From Mytilus galloprovincialis (taxonomy: Eukaryota; Mollusca; Bivalvia; Mytilida; Mytilidae), in NCBI RefSeq assembly GCF_965363235.1, contig NC_134844.1, positions 75,881,497 to 75,945,496 of the forward strand: a stretch of DNA of 64,000 nt. Reading direction: 5' to 3'. Positions within the stretch are counted from its first letter, which is position 1, and every line of letters starts with the position of its first letter. The translations under genes and the position numbers were made by a program. Below the pieces are notes generated by a model. That model had not been told where the DNA came from. It was given only the letters and a program-made list of their open reading frames with translations, and did no database searches. This document shows positions 35,819 through 47,800 of the stretch, piece after piece.

Positions 35819-37442
35819 CAGGGAAGGGCACGATTACTGACAAATGTAATCGATTAATAATCGATTACATGAAGGATTTGTGTGCAATCGATTAATAATC
35901 GATTACTCAAATTTTAGTATGCAATCGATTACAATCGATTACTTTATCAAAAGTAATTACATTACTTTTCGATTATTGTCGATTACATGCTTTAACATTT
36001 CATCAAAAAAATAACATAAATAAACACAATTATATTGCTCAACATTTGTCATGTTTGTATAGAGGAAATTAAGAACTTTACCAAATGCATCATTTAAAGC
36101 ATTGTTTCAAAGTTATAAGTTAATAGCTGTTTTTTAGATCAAATCTCTTAATGAAGATTAGAAATATTTTAAAAAATCTTGAATTTTTTACTTTCAACAT
36201 AAATGAAAGATGTCATGGCATTGCAACAATCACTTATATTCCATGTATTCATAACTAATTCATGTAATTGTTTTTCAAAAAATTTGGCTTTCTTACTAAC
36301 TTCAGTTAGCTTTTTAGTTTTTAATCTTTAAAAAATAATATTTTAGCATAGTGAATTATAATGTTTAAGGAAATATAAAAAAAAAGGTAGAATAATTAAT
36401 TAGTTCAGCTAATTTTTAAGATCAAAATTTATTTTTATAATGACATGCATGATTTAAACCTTTTGTTTGGATAACCACCCTAATTACAGATTATTTAACT
36501 GCCACTGGAGTACAATTTATAACCTGGGGCTAAATACTGTAAATTTCCCTCTTAATTAGACATAAGATAATTGAAATAAAAACAAGGTATGTATTGATTA
36601 GAAGACTTTGATCATCTCATTAGGAAAGACAAGAATGTTGTTGAGATTTGTTGACCTCTCCAATCAAATTATATACAAAATATATTTATAGTGTCTAAGG
36701 GATACATGTACATGTATCTATTTCTAAAAAGAATTCCAATGCATTGCCATTGGTTCATTAATGTTAAAAGGATTTTTTTTTATTCTTTTTTAATTTAATT
36801 TATATACATGTACATCATGTATATCATAACATTTAAGAAATCAACTGATTATGTATTCTAAGCTTTAATTTCAACTCTGATTGAAAATGATGTTTTCAGG
36901 AAATATTATACAAATAAACTTACTACTTTTAAAAATGTAGTACAGAACTGAACGAAAGACAGACACATTTCTTAGTTAAGATCTATTTTATTATTTCAAA
37001 TCTATTTTCATGATTTTATTATTCTAATATTAAAGCTCTTGAATTATTCACAAGCATATACACCAATTTGTTTTAAAAAGCTAGATATAAAGTAAATTTA
37101 GTTAGGGGATCTGGTTACTCATAATGCAGCTTGAGACAATAGATAGAAATAAGGCAGTTGCTTAACTCTCAAGTATTGTTGATGCATAATATTTTATCTG
37201 TAGAACAAAGTGATAACACACATATTTTCCTCTGAAATAGGTTATTTTTCATCAAACTATTTTACTGAAGTAATCGAAATGTAATCGAAAAGTAATCGAT
37301 GATTACATCCATTTTTTTGCTGTAATCGATTAAATTACGATTACATGTAATCGAAAATGTCTTCGATTACAGATTACTGTCGATTACTTGAAAAAATGTA
37401 ATCAATTACAATCGATTACAGATTACTATTACCCCATCCCTG
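35819..37442. mobile_element. 1.6-kb non-autonomous hAT element with GTAATCGATTAC arrays at both ends
   Basis: Starts CAGGGAAGGGCACGATTAC and ends GTAATAGTAATGGGGTAGGGAC read in complement (...ttaccccatccctg). It is flanked by the exact 8-bp direct repeat GCATACAC (35811-35818, 37443-37450). CAGGG ends with an 8-bp duplication are classic hAT features. The left 180 bp and right 170 bp each carry about ten (gta)atcgatta(c) words, themselves palindromic. The 1.2-kb interior is AT-rich with no transposase. Confidence 0.92.
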
Positions 37443-37524
37443 GCATACACTACAAGCACGGGGACACATTCTACTGCATCCACACTGCACGAGTAACAAA
37501 CCCGGCAGTAAATAGATATAGCAA

Positions 37525-39765
37525 GATGTGATGTGAGTGCCAATGAGACAACTCTCCATCCAAATAACAATTTATAAAAGTAAACCATTATAGGTCAATG
37601 TACGGCCTTCAACACGGAGCCTTGGCTCCCACCGAACAAAAAGCTATAAAGGGCCCCAAAATTACTAGTGTAAAACCATTCAAACGGGAAAACAAACGGT
37701 CTAATCTATATAAAAAAACGAGAAACGAGAAACACTTATAAATTACATAAACAAACGACAACTATTTTACAGATTCCTGACTTAGGACAGGTGCAAACAT
37801 TTGCAGCGGGATTAAACGTTTTAATGGTACCAAAACCTTCTCCTTTTTTCTGAAACAATAGCATAACATCACAACATAGAAAACCACACGATAAAATATC
37901 AATTGGAAGGCTCAACTCAATCAAAAAACGTAAATTAACACACTATGAACGAATAAATTTTATCTGCGATACCTGAATGCAAATGCACAGTTAATAAAAT
38001 ATTAGGGACAAACAAAGCCATGGCAAGACACCACGTCGGAAATTCAACCCTTCGAAAATAATCACTTTTGAAAAAAAACAACAACAAAAAACCGGTTTTA
38101 ATAATATCCACAGGTAAATGAAAAATAACTTTGTCGTTTTAGGTATACTACTTATGTGTATAAAATTCTTCAAATACTTAGGAATACCAAGAAAGTTATG
38201 TCATATAAATACAGAATTTAACACTAGATAAAAATTGCGGTGAATATCAACAACAAGAGTGCACACGCTGAAATAGCTCGCCTTCTTTACTAATCATTGA
38301 TATTATGTTGATAGTCCTAAATATAAAGCTTTATTACAACTGTCACATAAACTCAAAATTAACCAAGAACTAAACCTTGATCAATGAACCACGAAAATGA
38401 GGTCAAGGTCAGATGAACCATGTCAGGCAGACATGTACAGCTAACAATTCTTCCATACAACAAATATAGTTGACCTATTGCTTATAAATTAAAAAAACCA
38501 GACCAACACACAAATACTTGACACTTAGCAATGAACCGTGAAATTGAGGAAAAGGTCAAATAAAACCTGCGCCATTGACATATAGATCATAAAATATTCC
38601 ATTCACTAAATATAGTTGACCTATTGCATATAGTATTAGAAAAAAAGACCAAAACTCAAAAACTTAGCTTTGATCACTGAACCATGAAAATGGGGTCAAG
38701 GTCAGATGACACCTGTCAGCTAGACATGTACACCTTACAATCATTCCATACACCAAATATATAGTAGACCTATTGCATATAGTATAAGAAAAACAGACCA
38801 AAACACAACAATTTAACTATAACCACTGAACCATGAAAACGAGGTCAAGATCAGATGACACCTGCCAGTTGGCCATGTACACCTTACAGTCCTTCCATAC
38901 ACCGAATATACTAGACCTACTGCTTATAGTATCTGATATATGGACTTGACCACCAAAGTTTAACCTTGTTCACTGATCCATGAAATGAGGTCAAGGTCAA
39001 GTGAAAACTGTATGACGGGCATGAGGTCCTTGCAAGGTACGCACATACCAGATATAGTTATCCTATTACTTATAATAAAGGAGAATTTAACATTACAAAC
39101 AATCTTAACTTTTTTTTCAAGTAATCACTGAACCATGAAAATGAGGTCAAGGACTTTGGACATGTGACTGACGGAAAGTTCGTAACATGAGGCATCTATA
39201 TACAAAGTATGAAGCATCCAGGTCTTTTATCTTCTGAAATATAAAGCTTTTAAGAAGTTAGCTGCCGCCCCCGGATCACTATCCCTATCACTTTTGTTGC
39301 AGTAAGCTCGACAATAAAACTATACAATTAGAGCTAGCTAACACTTCCCTGTACAGATTTAAGGAGAATAATCTTGATGTTCATACAAATGTAGTACGAA
39401 ATACAAATGTAGTACGAAGAAGTGAAAATTAGTAGATATTACAAATAATCAAAGTGGTATATAGACAAGATCCATATTAATATAAAATAATAAAAAAAAC
39501 ATTATAAACAGTATATTCAACAGGTCGAATTAACAAGAAAATACGATTTGAGAGTACTCACAGTTATTGACAGCTAGTTAAAAGCCAAAAACAATTAATA
39601 ATAAAAAATCATGCATCAGAGACTACAATCAACTAAAACACATCCCAGGGATTTAGTATTTTAACGTCATGAACAGTCAGAGAAGACATGACTTGTGCAA
39701 TGCTAAAACTAAATGTATCGACAGGTAGAAGGATAGTGAGGAGCGACTTATTTAGAGATAAACAA
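37525..39765 (-). repeat. ~1.2-kb repeat block B, split by the ~1.06-kb element
   Basis: Second copy of block A. The homology is continuous with 31255-32470 when 38254-39310 and one ACAA are removed. Small minus-strand frames in it (37406-37588, 37736-37924, 37991-38173) are repeat shadows. Confidence 0.85.
38254..39310 (-). mobile_element. ~1.06-kb dispersed element with internal ~150-bp repeats, copy 2
   Basis: Reverse complement of 14673-15739, end to end. It interrupts block B at a site that is intact in block A (tatcaacaataaaac at about 31984-31998). The left flank ends tatcaACAA (38250-38253) and the right flank starts ACAAtaaaac (39311-39314), so insertion duplicated ACAA (TTGT on the element strand). 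The other copy is also bordered by TTGT. No open frame of any size. Confidence 0.92.
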
Positions 39766-40099
39766 ATTATGTATTTTCTTTCTTTTTTCTTTTACTCTAA
39801 AAGAGGGACGAAAGATACCAAAGGGACAGTCAAACTCATAAATCTAAAACAAACTGACAACGCCATGGCTAAAAATGAAAAAGACAAACAGAAAAACAAT
39901 AGCACACATGACACAACATAGAAAACTAAAGAATAAACAACACGAACCCCACCAAAAACTAGGGGTGATCTCAGGTGCTCCGGAAGGGTAAGCAGATCCT
40001 GCTCCACATGTGGCACCCGTCGTGTTGCTTATGTGATTACAAATCCGGTAAATATTCTAATTCGGTAGGTCAGATTCATGAAAGGGAGGGGGATTGTAG
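39766..40099 (-). repeat. 3' block of the second Naiad copy (dispersed 'ccggagcacctgagatc' repeat)
   Basis: Contains words common in bivalve genomes: 'gacaacgccatggctaaaaatg' and 'aggggtgatctcaggtgctccgg'. Its first half is shared with 22190-22290, where it again abuts an RT fragment, so it probably belongs to this retroelement subfamily. Confidence 0.65.
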
Positions 40100-41815
40100 T
40101 TACGACTTAAGGAACATATCCGATATCATTTGTAAAACGGTTATTCCATAACGGTCAACCAACTCGTGATGGCGTCCGTAAAATTTACGAAGGGATGATT
40201 TCAACTTCACCATTTGGAACTCTTGGTTTAATAACTTCCTTGTGAGCAGTAACCCTCTATCAAGAAAATCATGATAGGAAATGCAAGCCCGGGAATATCG
40301 TATCAATTGGGAGATATATACCCCGTATGCAGGTGCTGCTGGAATGTTGCTACTTAGGAATGGAAAGTTCACAATTGGAATGCTGAAATCATCTCATTTG
40401 TCGTCAAGTTTTGTTTTCAACCGACCCTCATTGTCAGTTTCTAGATGTAAGTCAAGATATGAAGCCGACTTAACTGTATCTGTAGTATCCTTTATCTCCA
40501 ATTCGATGGATAGATGCGTTCCACATAGTCACCAAATTTTGAATTGTTGAATGAAAGAACGTCATCTATATAGCGGAAAGTAGAGTTAAAGGATATTGCT
40601 AATTTCTTATCTTTCTTCCTAAGAAGTTCCTGCATGAAGTCAGCCTCATAATAATAAAGAAACAAGTTGGCAAGTAGAGGGGCACAGTTTGTTCCCATTG
40701 GGATGCCGACAGTCTGTTGAAAAACACGTCCTCCGAACGTTACAAATATGTTGTCAATCAAGAAATCAAGCATCTTGATAATATCGGTTTCCGAGAATTT
40801 TTTGTTTGAATCAGAGTGATTCTTTACAAAGTATGATTTATCCCTCCCTAAGACAAGATACTTGTATCTACGTTGGCCATTCTTTTTTATGAAGCAAAGT
40901 AATACCAACTCTTTCAATTTGTCTTTTAGTTTGGAATGTGGAATACTTGTGTAAAGAGTAGAAAAGTCAAATGTTTTAATACTGTTACAAGATGAAAGAG
41001 AGTTAGATTGTATGTACTCTAAAAGATTTTTGGAATTTTTAAGTATCCACATCTTATTCACGCCACCTCTAGAAAAGGCAGTTTCATAATAACTTTGAAG
41101 CCCGTCTTTGATTGCTGATAAAATAGATGTTAATAATTTAGAAAGAGGTTTCGTGGAGCACTTTGAAGACCCAGCAATATACCGTTGTTTGTAAGGACAC
41201 TTATGTAGTTTAGGTATCCAATACAGTGATGGAAGATCCAGTTCTTCATCTTTGGTTGAAATACCAAAGGAACAAAGAACAGACCTATGATTATCCAGGA
41301 TTTCCTCTTTGGTAAGTGTCGTGAGGGTATATGTTTATCAAGCAATTAATGTAGTGACTTTTACAGAAAAAAACGAAGTTATTTGGGGCTTTGTCTGCGG
41401 GGACAACAACATATTTATCATGGAGGTCGGATAAGTGTTTAGCAACATTTGGGTCTTTAAAGATTGACGTAGCATGGGCATTGATGGACCCATTCAGTTT
41501 TTTTATTCTGATTTGTATTAACGACCTCACTGCCTTAATCCATTCGGATAGAGTGTCTACGTCTTCCTTTTCACGTTTAGCCCATTGCCTGGCATAATCC
41601 GCGACTGAGTCCATCAAAATTTTAAAGTTGTATTTCCAATTGATGGATTTAGGCTCACGATATTTCGGACCTTTCGATAACACATTTCGTAGAGAAGTGT
41701 TATTAACAATGTTAAGGTCACCGGTAATAACGTGGCCAACAGGATTACATATGAATTGGGAACTAGCACAAGTGCAATCAGGAGGTTTAGACTTGAGTTA
41801 GACAAAATCTAACTA
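40100..41815 (-). pseudogene. Naiad/Penelope-like RT, 5'-truncated, cysteine-encoding copy
   Basis: Read downward from 41815: the CxC motif DCTCASSQF (41789-41763), GHVITGDLNIV, then VVVPADKAPNNFVFFC (41420-41370) and, after a +1 shift near 41340, LPSLYWIPKLHK. Next come FDFSTLYTSIPH (40974-40939), VGIPMGTNCAPLLANLFLY (40711-40655), FRYIDDVLSFNN (40578-40543) and, after a second shift near 40490, the C-terminal domain APAYGVYISQLIRYSRAC. The endonuclease half is missing. With only about two frameshifts this copy is much better kept than the one at 32.5-35.5 kb. It uses TGC/TGT where that one has TGA at the CxC motif and at ...FVFFC. Confidence 0.85.
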
Positions 41816-43011
41816 AGACTTTACAAAAACAAAAACAGAAAACTTTAAACTTAAATTGTAAACTCTCTTCTAGGGGTTCGATGTAAAATATGACTCGCTT
41901 TTCGCCTGTTTTTGCCTGTTGCACATCCTCGACAACTACTTGGAAGGGTAGCATAATTCTTTTTAAGCCTTTACGGTAATTGACAGCAAATTTTGTACTA
42001 TTTTAGACGCGACACGCTCCGGAGCCTCTGTTATAATTTTACTCAAAATACCGGCATGGCATACTTACGCAGGTTTTTGTGGACAATAGGAATTCACACT
42101 CAGTAGTTTCATAGGACAGCAGGAAGATGCTGACCAGTTTGATTTACTGCCTTCAATTGTACATATACATGAGGTATGACATAAGACTTCCGAGGGATCT
42201 TGTTATTTTAGGTAACATAAAAATACCGCATGTCATTCTCCGTTCGTTATCATGTATTGGCACTATAAGCTTAGAGCTATACGTGTAGAACGCGAGCAGA
42301 AAGAATATAATGTAAAACATAAACTCTCAATCGTCGTTCGGTGTCACGAATATGAGGAAACCGCTTTTAGACGCTTAAAATCTTCAAAGACCGTGGAAGC
42401 CTATGCAGTCAGGAGACATCCGAAAAAAAAATCAACAAGACTGTAGAGCTTTTAAAATGTTGATAATTAATGTTTTGACACAGTCCCAAAATTTAAGGTA
42501 TAATTTGTCAACCTCTGCGTTTATATGAAATTAAGTTGATGAATTCATTTCCCAGATTTGGAGGATCATTGAAATTCATGTTTGTAAAAAACAGTCATAT
42601 ATTTCCTACACATATTGGTCAATGACCTGTGTCCGTTTGGTTGTATTAAAATTGTAAAGATTATCTATCAGCTTATAAAACATTGTAAAACATGGCATTT
42701 TCGTATAAAATATACCAACTTGAAGACGATAATTTCTGGGTTTTTTTTTCAATCGCTTCTTAGTATATTGTTTTCATCTTTTTAATTATTCTAAAAATTT
42801 CATACAATAAGCAAATTAAAGCACATTTAGAAAAGCGCTACTGATTGTTTGTACACATGTTATAATTCACTTTGATTTGAAATGTTGAACATATATATTG
42901 ACTTAATATATGTTATGTTCATATTTTTTTTTAGAATATATTTAACTTATTTACAATAAACATGTTGTCAAATACTGCAGTTTCAATCAATAATAAATAA
43001 CAATTTCTTAC
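41816..43011. other. Intron 1 of the Ig gene, no feature recognised
   Basis: A 64-aa plus frame at 42252-42446 is basic but has no domain or splice context. Poly-T and AT-rich elsewhere. Confidence 0.4.
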
Positions 43012-43069
43012 CCGAAAACACTGGAGTTAAGAATACTAACAAATATCCGAATAACTGCATACCATTCAT
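43012..43069 (-). CDS. Signal-peptide exon of the Ig-superfamily gene
   Basis: On the minus strand ATG at 43069 opens MNGMQLFGYLLVFLTPVFS, a short polar start and a hydrophobic core ending in a plausible cleavage site. It is followed by a strong donor 'tcgg|gtaagaaa' in phase 1. A second in-frame ATG lies at 43060. Just upstream 'ctctattttag' could be the acceptor of a 5'-untranslated intron. The phase-1 donor is the one needed by the V-type Ig exon at 29549-29887, and no other phase-compatible exon was found between. Assignment to the same gene is inference, since 13 kb of repeats separate them. Confidence 0.6.
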
Positions 43070-43984
43070 AATACAGGTCACTAAAATAGAGAAACATAAA
43101 TATATGAAATCAGCAGTTAATGATATGAATCGTCAAACATATCAAAGTATACAGCTAGAATAGATCAATGACGTCATTAAATAAATTTCTGTTTCTAATT
43201 TACTCCCGACTTTAAAAAGCAATTTAAACTTGCCTTTGACGCTATTGATGTAGGAGATAGAGCCGGTTTTTTTTATATGAAAAAAAGCCTAGATGATAAC
43301 GTTAAGAAACCTATATCACATAAGAAATGAGATAGTTAGGCACTGTTGTCTGCATTTTAACATTTTGTTGTAATTGTGCAGTTGATAACATGTATAAATC
43401 ACTGGAACAATCATGGACACTGACGGAAGATAAGATCTTTATATTTGTCTTGCATAATAATTTCAGAATGATCATTATTTGCGATACATAATTTAACCTT
43501 CTATAATATTCTTGAATTTCCCTCCTACAGTTTTCTAGGAGATTTCCTTCTAAAGTGTTCATAAGATGTCCGTGATAACTTTACATACCTGAAATTAGAC
43601 TAATCAGACATTGTATTATATCCTTAGAATTTTTCTGGAGTTGTTGGATAACATTTGTATTTATTTATTAAATAGTGTGATAAGAGACACATGTAGAAAG
43701 ATGAAGAAGAAAAAAAGCCATATTGTATCAGACATTCATTTTTAACCAGTGGTGCTAAAGGATATCAAAAAGACTTCCAAATTCATTAAATAAAGGCGAC
43801 ACGTCAACGCAATGACAATGAAAAGACAAACGGTATGAGGCTGACTTGAAACAGGAACTTCCAAGTGAGAAAGAAAAGAAGTTAGCAGTATCCGTTAGCT
43901 TCATTTTCCGCTTTATAGATTATGTTATCTTACTGAATAATTCTATGTTAAAGGTATCTATCGAATATAGAACTTGAAATAAAG
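43070..43984. other. Upstream region of the Ig gene, no further exon recognised
   Basis: A minus-strand 83-aa frame at 43311-43562 has no domain. Weak dispersed-repeat words at 43745-43850. Confidence 0.35.
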
Positions 43985-44262
43985 GTTACAACAAATTCAG
44001 CCAATTGTGAACTTTTCATTTTTATGTAGCAACATTCAGGCAGCGCCTGCACACGGAGTATATATCTCACTGTTGAAACGATATTCCGGGGCTTGTATTT
44101 CTTATCATAATTTCTTTAATAGAGCGTTGCTGCTCACAAGGAGGCATTCAAACACAGAGTTCAAAGTAAGTAATTTGAAATCGTCTATTCGTTAATTTTA
44201 CGAACTGCATCACAAGTTGGCTGACAGTTATGGAATATCTCCTTTTACAGATGTCAATGGAT
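43985..44262 (+). pseudogene. Naiad/Penelope-like C-terminal fragment
   Basis: The plus strand encodes SNIQAAPAHGVYISLLKRYS, then ACISYHNF, then LKSSIR, a stop, FYELHHKLADSYGIS. This is collinear with the C-terminal domain of the copy at 40100-40372 (APAYGVYISQLIRYSRAC ... FYGRHHELVDRYGI). Opposite orientation to the other three fragments; only about 280 bp remain. Confidence 0.8.
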
Positions 44263-44850
44263 GAGTTCAAATCGTCGTTACAACAACCCGGTCACCTTAA
44301 CTCTGAATGTGACCTTTCGAAAAAAGACTTATCTTTATGATCTTAAGGAGAAGCAAATGAATGAAGAAACTCAACTATCAATATGCATTAGGAATGAAAT
44401 TTAATAACAGAATATTATATTGCATGGTAGTAGGGACCAACAATATACACTTATATGGATGAAAAAGCGTCATCTTATAAACTGTGGTAGATCGTCTGAA
44501 CTTAAACATGAACAGATTTATCAAATATGTTTGCTTTATTTTCCTTACACTGTTTGATGTCGGTAAAGATGGAGTTGATTTTTCTGTTTTTTTTTCTTTT
44601 TTGGGCTACCTTTGCGAGAAATTAAACTACACCGTTGTATAATTCCCTTGGAATTAAATGAATATCAAAAATATTTTGGTATGCCATCCTGATATATATA
44701 ACAGATTAAATGTGTTCAAGGTAAACATAGTTACCAATATTTAATTTGCACTAATCCATTATAAAAACGAAATCATATGAAATTCAAGAGCGAGTCGACA
44801 GATTAGTCGAACTTCTTATACACGCGTGTGTTACTGCTGTGAAATCACTT
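44263..44850. other. Intergenic, no gene seen
   Basis: AT-rich, no supported structure. Confidence 0.4.
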
Positions 44851-47800
44851 GTGGTAAGCGGATGGTGGTAACTAAAAGTTACGACCATCTGAATATGGGA
44901 GACAACTCTAGGGATAAGTTTTTCTTTTCCGATTTTGGTGCAGTAAAAGGTTCATTTGAGTCAAACTACTTGTTTCGTATACACTTATCGTGAGTGCGTT
45001 GTTATTGAAACCAAATTTGACACATAAAATCATTCCAATTTTCGTAAAATAGTCATTCAAAAATTTGAGCACGATGGTCGTAACTTTAAATTGTGATGGT
45101 CGTAACTTCAACTATAGTATTTTGGGGGGGGGGGATGATGGTCGTAATTGACACAAGATTGTCGTAACTTTGAAAGATGACCTTAACTTAAGTATTGAGA
45201 CGAACTTTTATCAAATTATTTTACAAGTACTGTGCACATAACCATGTTAATAAACTCAGTTGTTATATAAAGTTTACTACAAACAATATTATTTAATTTG
45301 TTACTCTGATAATTGTATGCAGAAATTAAGTTAAAGAATTATCAAACATACATTTTTGATATATTCCAAACGACCACCATTTAGGAGTAACAGTGAAAAC
45401 TAATCAACTTGCATTAAGCCAAATAGTATGCTAGGGTTGAGTATTAATATATGTTTTACTGTATGTTACGGCATCACATTGTTGAATACACGTGTATTCC
45501 CTCATATTTGATTTTAGATTTTTTTTTATTTACGACTTTTTATTACCTGCAATCATGTCGGCAGATGAAATTATTGAAAGTACAATTTTGAACTATCATC
45601 TTTAATTTTTAATCAGCTATTGCAGTTTTTATAAACCATTGGCTTTCAAATATTCGGCTTTCGGACGTCCATGATTAATGAAAATGCACAAATGCGCTTC
45701 GGAGTCCTGGTGTTTCAACGTGTTGTCTTTATTTTTTGTCGATTGCATGACGATCTTGCAGTATATCATTGATATTTGTTCTAAGTATTGGTACGGAATG
45801 AAAACTTAATCCATGGTGTCGCAATGAACATTGTGTTAACCTAGAAAGTATGAATATTGTTGATATATATTTTACACTGCTACACGCGTTGAATTTAAGA
45901 GTAAGAACAAATATTAGTAGTTTGTAGCCATGCTTGTAGACAGGATAATATTACAAGGTAGAACTAAATGTACTGCGGCAACTATCACATACATATGCAG
46001 GTTAAAAATATTGTTTATGTTATATGTTTATATTGTATGAATGTATTCAGATTTCAAAGACCAGCACGCTGAGTTAAAGCATAAAGTTCTATCTTTTAAT
46101 TATTATCCTGGCTACAGGCTATGTATGAATATTGTTTACTGAAGTCCCTTTGTTGAAGTTCAAAAAATTACATTATCATCAGCATATAGTAAATAATGTA
46201 AATTGCTAACCTCTTTAATATTCTTTAGAAAGAAGTTTAAGGATCCATACCATGAATTAATTTTTGACTCGTGTAGTAATTTTGACTCTAATTATGCCTC
46301 CTCTAGTAGTAGAAAGATGATCCCAAATTTTCAAGCCTGTGCCAGTATCTTATCATAGCCTTTGCAATGTTAAAATGCAGAAAGAATCTACAAAATTTAA
46401 TGTGTAGTCTTTCTGAAAGAAGCTTAGGATAAGCCTGATCTACATTTGTAGTCATAGATTTTAATTTGTTTTTGAAAGGGTTGAAATATCCCCAAATTTT
46501 AGTACTATATAAGAGAATAGGTTTAATTATATGCTCAAATATATGAAGACTGTTTTTTAAACTTGGATTCAGTGACAGAAAGTCTTTGCGAATCTTATGG
46601 TAGGCTTTTAACGCCTTATTATACAATTCTCTCTGAGCGAAGGAAAAAGATCCAGATACACTAAAAGTTATTCCTAAATATTTACAATGTTAAGCACAAT
46701 CAATCAGTATGTTATTGAAATAAAAATCATTTTTGATATGTCTGCCTGCCTTGTTAAATATAAGCACCTTGGTTTTAATGGGATTAATTTTCAAACGCCA
46801 ATCTTTACAACAATGACTTAATCCATCAAGTTTACTCTGAAGTCCTTTTGCTGAAGTTGAAAAAAGACAATATCATCAGCATACATAGTATATAATGGAC
46901 TGGTCGTGAATTAACAACAACTGGATCAGGTGAACTTTTAAATCAATCAGGAAGTTCATTTATGAAAGTTTTGAACAAATTTGGACTCAAATTGTCTCCC
47001 TGATCTACTCCAACAGTTACTTTGGTTCTAAGGAGATCAGTTACCCTATTCTTTAACTATATCCAATAGCTGAAGTTTTATCCCTGGGCGAATGACAGTA
47101 TCAAAAGCCTTCTGTAAATCAACAAAGCAGGCACACACTCTACCTTCTTTTGTATTACAATACTTATCAATAATAGTTTTCAGAATGAACATATGGTCAG
47201 ATGGTCGTGTTTATTTTTCAGGTAAACCCAATTTGGCTATCACCAATGATATGATATTTATCTAAGAATTTACAAAGACGTGTATCAAGTATCTTATTAA
47301 AAAGCTTCCCCAATGAATCAGTAATTGTAATTCCTCGATAGTTATTAAGATCGGATGCATCGTTCCCTTTATGAATTGGAAATAAATAACCTGTGGTCCA
47401 GGGTTCATGGTATTTTCCATAAGAAAGACAAAGATGTATAGCGGATAGCATGGTACATGTACCAATAGGCGTATTCAGTATTTTCTATAACCACGGGTAA
47501 TAATTATACCTGAACTTCGACATTGCACCTTATAATCAGCTTGACTACCAAATGACAATACGACTTCTCCAAATCCATGCTAAGAATAAGGCGTATGTTC
47601 TTTAATTCGAGTACGGAACTGCGAATTCGCGGGTATGGTCTAGTCTCGATAACGACCCCATAACATTATTTTGATTCCTTACTTATGCTCTTCCGACTTA
47701 AAGTATCAAATTAAATTGTAGATTTTTCTTTTAAATTGCACCTAGTAGGTACATAATAGTTTTTATAAGTTTGACTTTTCAATAGATGCAAAATCTAAAG

